Part shown: positions 61,642 to 64,000 of the stretch, piece after piece
How the letters are laid out: each line of letters starts with the position of its first letter
Position numbering within the stretch: position 1 is the stretch's first letter
Source of the DNA: Salinibacillus xinjiangensis
GTDB lineage: Bacteria > Bacillota > Bacilli > Bacillales > Alkalibacillaceae
Assembly (NCBI RefSeq): GCF_009649735.1
Contig: NZ_WJNH01000001.1
Location: 186,001 to 250,000, forward strand
Reading direction: 5' to 3'
Length of the DNA stretch: 64,000 nucleotides
The notes under the pieces: model-generated
Database searches by the model: none
What the model was told of the DNA's origin: nothing
Seen by the model: only the letters and a program-made list of their open reading frames with translations
Made by a program: the position numbers and the translations under genes

Positions 61642-61943
61642 TCCTTTAACCCCCTGTCACAGTACATGTTATGCGTATGAATCCAACTTCCAATTGGTAC
61701 ACTTGAGGTGGTTTTGCCGATTTCCTCACCATATTTGTAAACGCTCTCATCCTTCGCGAAGGTTTTCAACGCAAATTTGTGTCCAAAAGCAACATCATCC
61801 CTAAGTTCTACTTGAACTACTTTATTACCGATTGATACTAGACACATATCCCCAACTTTCAAATCAGTTAAGGCTATCCCCACATTGTCACGTGCATCAA
61901 TGACTAAACTATTCTTCTCACCGGCTGTAGTCTCCTGTTCCAT
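61638..61943 (-). CDS. UxaA-family SAF-domain small subunit (SuyA-like)
   Basis: About 101 residues from ATG 61943; the frame opens at 61970 but no ribosome binding site precedes that ATG. SAF-domain features are ARDNVGIALTDLKVGDMCLV and KFALKTFAKDESVYKYGEEI, ending in the conserved HTHNMYCDRG. It is the first gene of the long block D operon and overlaps the large subunit, so they form a complex. A -10 box TATAAT with a weak -35 lies near 62069-62095. Confidence 0.87.
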   Translation of the reverse strand: MEQETTAGEKNSLVIDARDNVGIALTDLKVGDMCLVSIGNKVVQVELRDDVAFGHKFALKTFAKDESVYKYGEEIGKTTSSVPIGSWIHTHNMYCDRGLKE

Positions 61944-62068
61944 ATATACAATCAACTCCTTTTCAATCATTTTATTAATGATGTCGTATCAAAATGATAG
62001 CGAGCATGATAAAGGTTGATTCCATTTCACACTTTTCACAACCACTATTAGAATTCCGCTTACATAAC

Positions 62069-62097
62069 ATTATACAATATATTTAGAAATTTCAAAT
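62069..62097 (-). promoter_or_regulatory. Possible promoter and overlapping operator of the UxaA operon
   Basis: TATAAT (62074-62069, minus strand) is perfect; TTGAAA sits 15 bases upstream, shorter than ideal. The -35 part lies inside ATTTGAAATTTCTAAAT (62081-62097), similar to the element at 52396-52410 near the GntR gene. GntR-type control of both is possible. Confidence 0.4.
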
Positions 62098-62300
62098 AAT
62101 TTTATGTGCTTTTATAGAAAATTTTTATTTTCTAGTCGTAATAATGATTCTATTGTACTAGATGTATTCTTTGTTTTTAATCAAAGCTGTTTTCGCAAAG
62201 CTTTTTGCTTTTTATTAATGCGAAATTGATGTAAAATGCGACGTAACACTAGCGTAGATGTTTTCAATGACCTATAAGATGAGTGCTAAACCATCGCTCC

Positions 62301-62401
62301 GGAAATACACTTCGCTTTCCGCGGGCGAGCGCTGAGCCTCCTCACTACGTTGCGGGGTCTCAGCTGTCTCTTTGCTCCCACAGGAGTCTCCGTGTATTTC
62401 C
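62301..62401 (+). repeat. Bacillus-type GC-rich palindromic repeat, copy 1
   Basis: About 101 bases bounded by a perfect 10-bp inverted repeat (GGAAATACAC at 62301-62310, GTGTATTTCC at 62392-62401). The interior contains CTTCGCTTTCCGCGGGC, GCTGAGCCTCCTC, GCGGGGTCTCAGC and CTCCCACAGGAGTCTC. Sequences of this kind are dispersed through many Bacillus genomes. Much more GC-rich than its surroundings. Could fold as one long stem. Confidence 0.8.
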
Positions 62402-62498
62402 TCCGCTAAAAACAGTGCCTAATTCTTTGATTTAGAGGTGGACTATTGGAATACAAAGGCTTTTAACCACGCAATAATCAGAACACTTCAATAGTGGA

Positions 62499-62609
62499 GG
62501 CAGAATACGAAGACTCCTATGGGAGGAAGCGTGGTGAAGACCCCGCAGGAAGCGGTCTTTGCTTCCGAGGAGGCTGAGGCCGTGCCCATGGAAAGCGAAG
62601 TATTCTGCC
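62499..62609 (-). repeat. Bacillus-type GC-rich palindromic repeat, copy 2 (inverted)
   Basis: About 111 bases bounded by its own perfect 10-bp inverted repeat (GGCAGAATAC at 62499-62508, GTATTCTGCC at 62600-62609). Its reverse complement shares CTTCGCTTTCC, CTCAGCCTCCTC, GCGGGGTCT and AGGAGTCT with copy 1 in the same order, but its terminal repeats differ. The two elements are inverted, about 97 bases apart. Confidence 0.8.
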
Positions 62610-62723
62610 GGAACGGTTTGCATGCACTTGTATTATTCAGTAAAGAACGAATCTAAATTTTAGTTACGTCGCAGTTTATATCTTTTCTGTCAAAAACCAC
62701 AATCTGTTAAAAAACAGCGTTAA

Positions 62724-63305
62724 TCAAATATAACTTGTATCGATCACAACATCACATAAATATTCTATTTCTAGAGCCGTAAAATATCTTTCCTCCAACG
62801 GGATCCATTGATGAATAAATTTCTCCAGCATCTTTTGACCGTTACGTTTTAAAATCCTTTCTTTCTGAATGCTTGGATTGACTGTTAAGAATGTTTTGTA
62901 GTCATATAAGGATTGTAAAGCGGGATGTAAAGCATACACCCCTTCTATTATATTTATTTTCTTTTTAGGAAAATGAAGAGCTTCGGTCAGCGATCCAATG
63001 CTGCAATTATATTTACGATAAGTGACGGGCTTATTCTCTTTAAGTGGCTGCATAACCTCTTTGATAAAACGCTCATAATCTACATTACCACCAGGCTCAG
63101 CTAGCCGTTCTTTTGTTTTCCGTTCAAATGGCAGAAAGAAATCATCCATATGGAAGAGATTACAATCTATTTGGGCTGAGATTTCTTCAGCCAAGGTACT
63201 TTTTCCACTTGCGCATCGACCATCTATTGCGAGTATGATAGATTTGTTTTGGCTTTCAATCTTCCCCAATAGCTTGAGGATAGAACTATATGTAATTTTT
63301 TTCAT
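62724..63305 (-). CDS. Uridine kinase-like P-loop nucleoside kinase
   Basis: 193 residues. Walker A loop GRCASGKST (about 29-37); MDDFFLPFERKTKER with Asp-Asp near 53 as in uridine kinase; YDCS-like YRKYNCSIGSLTE; IIEGVYALHP is the Walker-B-like strand; and a lid region KERILKRNGQKM with Arg residues. Probably phosphorylates a small alcohol or nucleoside; Bacillus relatives are annotated as uridine kinase or phosphoribulokinase-like proteins. Not evidently part of block D. GGGGGT ribosome binding site. Confidence 0.9.
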   Translation of the reverse strand: MKKITYSSILKLLGKIESQNKSIILAIDGRCASGKSTLAEEISAQIDCNLFHMDDFFLPFERKTKERLAEPGGNVDYERFIKEVMQPLKENKPVTYRKYNCSIGSLTEALHFPKKKINIIEGVYALHPALQSLYDYKTFLTVNPSIQKERILKRNGQKMLEKFIHQWIPLEERYFTALEIEYLCDVVIDTSYI

Positions 63306-63330
63306 AATAATACCCCCATTAATGAAAACT

Positions 63331-64000
63331 CTAATTCACCTTATTGGTCACTTCTCTATTAGCAGCCAAACTCCTCTTCCAATACTCCACAGTTCCTGAT
63401 CCAATCAACACCCCACAAACAATCAACACCAACCCAATCAAATGACTTACCCGAATCGTCTCTCCCAAAAAGAGTGCCGACCCAAATATCGCAAACATCG
63501 TATTAAAATTAATAAAAATAGCCGATTCTGCTGGACCCACCTGTTTAATTGCAGAGTTATAAACCATATGCCCAACAGCCGTACAAATAACAGCACTAAA
63601 TAAAAATACAGACCCTAATTGCCAATCTATTAAAAGGGATAGCTGTGATAGAGAAGAATCCTCAAATAAGCTAATAATATAGATGTGAAATGAACCGATA
63701 AAAAGCATATAACCTGTCAATAACCTCGGATCAAAGCTTGGGTTTAGCTTACTAATTAAAATAAAGGAATAGGCCTGAACAAGCATTCCAACAAAGACGA
63801 TCACATCACCGAATGACATACTTGTAACTCCACCTGAACCAGAAAGAGTTGTGGTAACAACACCAATAAAACCTAAAATAAAACCTATAATTCTAAACTT
63901 TGTCATTCGTTGACCGAGAAATATAATCGACAGCATCATGGTGGTTAAGGGACCCATTCCTAAAATTAATCCCCCGTTCACACCAGAAGTGGCGCCTAAT
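63331..64000 (-). CDS. EamA/DMT-family transporter, partial (5' end outside the window)
   Basis: Membrane protein of the drug/metabolite transporter superfamily. The open frame continues to the right edge (reading LGATSGVNGGLILGMGP), so the ATG-like start near 63981 is really an internal GTG codon and the N-terminus is missing. Second EamA repeat is complete: SFGDVIVFVGMLVQAYSFIL, VGPAESAIFINFNTMFAIFG and ETIRVSHLIGLVLIVCGVLI. Likely exports or imports a small metabolite; substrate unknown. Confidence 0.9.
   Translation of the reverse strand, partial: LGATSGVNGGLILGMGPLTTMMLSIIFLGQRMTKFRIIGFILGFIGVVTTTLSGSGGVTSMSFGDVIVFVGMLVQAYSFILISKLNPSFDPRLLTGYMLFIGSFHIYIISLFEDSSLSQLSLLIDWQLGSVFLFSAVICTAVGHMVYNSAIKQVGPAESAIFINFNTMFAIFGSALFLGETIRVSHLIGLVLIVCGVLIGSGTVEYWKRSLAANREVTNKVN

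Larger units (their letters stand above)
61944..62723. other. Gap of about 780 bases: promoter, AT-rich hairpin and two inverted repeat elements
   Basis: From the left: promoter area of the UxaA operon (62069-62097); a perfect AT-only hairpin TAGAAAAT-TTTT-ATTTTCTA near 62115-62134; two GC-rich repeat elements in opposite orientation at 62301-62401 and 62499-62609. No gene is supported; an open frame across 62432-62623 lies in repeat sequence. Confidence 0.7.

Noticed and set aside
62432-62623. Open frame of 63 codons on the minus strand
   Set aside because: It lies across repeat copy 2, has no ribosome binding site and reads as translated repeat sequence.
1-64000. CRISPR arrays, tRNA or rRNA genes, complete insertion sequences, phage attachment sites
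   Set aside because: Looked for regularly spaced repeats, transposase motifs and tRNA-like clover patterns; none convincing.

Overview
The window looks like chromosomal DNA of a low-GC Gram-positive of the Bacillaceae type. Reasons: AT-rich sequence, strong AGGAGG-type ribosome binding sites, frequent TTG/GTG starts, lipobox-type solute-binding proteins, CcpA (cre) sites and sigma-A promoters. An acidic Ser/Glu/Asp-rich linker on one lipoprotein would suit a halophile or alkaliphile, but that is inference. I see no rRNA, tRNA, CRISPR array, intact insertion sequence or phage gene. Nearly every gene is on the minus strand and almost all are catabolic or transport genes, so this is a large carboxylic-acid degradation island. 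Only two genes (36.8 and 52.5 kb) are on the plus strand.

Block A (1-30.7 kb, visibly the most AT-rich). In transcription order (right to left): a divergent SDR; thiolase, enoyl-CoA hydratase and 3-hydroxyacyl-CoA dehydrogenase; an ACAD10/11-type aminoglycoside-phosphotransferase-like kinase with its acyl-CoA dehydrogenase; SDR; a thiolase-fold protein lacking the usual nucleophilic Cys, with a DUF35 partner; a second hydratase, CoA ligase, 3-hydroxyacyl-CoA dehydrogenase and thiolase; a CoA-transferase; an AtuA protein split in two; CoA ligase; TetR regulator; acyl-CoA dehydrogenase; amidohydrolase; CoA-transferase; TRAP transporter genes (one fused permease, two paralogous DctP proteins flanking DctQ and DctM); SDR; and an aldehyde dehydrogenase cut by the window edge. 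The likely overall job is TRAP uptake of an organic acid, CoA activation, removal of a 4-hydroxyl group through a phosphorylated acyl-CoA, then beta-oxidation or retro-aldol cleavage. Three palindromes AAAGTGA-N2/N4-TCACTTT, two of them just downstream of near-identical sigma-A promoters, suggest control by one repressor, perhaps the local TetR protein.

Block B (31.6-36.6 kb): a TAXI-type TRAP system (binding protein plus fused permease) and an aldehyde dehydrogenase, divergent from a LysR regulator. The permease has a sigma-A-like promoter with a consensus-matching cre site downstream.

Block C (37.7-48.2 kb): one tight minus-strand run of acyl-CoA dehydrogenase, membrane transporter, RraA-like aldolase, two-subunit TPP decarboxylase, 2-hydroxyacid dehydrogenase, enoyl-CoA hydratase, SDR, CoA-transferase, SDR and a LarA-like (DUF2088) protein.

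Block D (48.4-62 kb): hydroxy/sugar-acid catabolism, with UxaA-type dehydratase in two subunits, Ldh-family dehydrogenase, FAH-family hydrolase, SDR, SLC13-type transporter, GlcD/GlcF glycolate oxidase, GntR-FCD regulator, two MaoC-like hydratases, an IlvD/Edd dehydratase and an Asp/Glu-racemase-like protein. A plus-strand 2-hydroxyacid dehydrogenase diverges from the GntR gene and ends in a clear terminator.

Block E (62-64 kb): two inverted copies of a roughly 100-bp GC-rich repeat of a type seen in many Bacillus genomes, a uridine-kinase-like gene, and a DMT-family transporter cut by the right edge.
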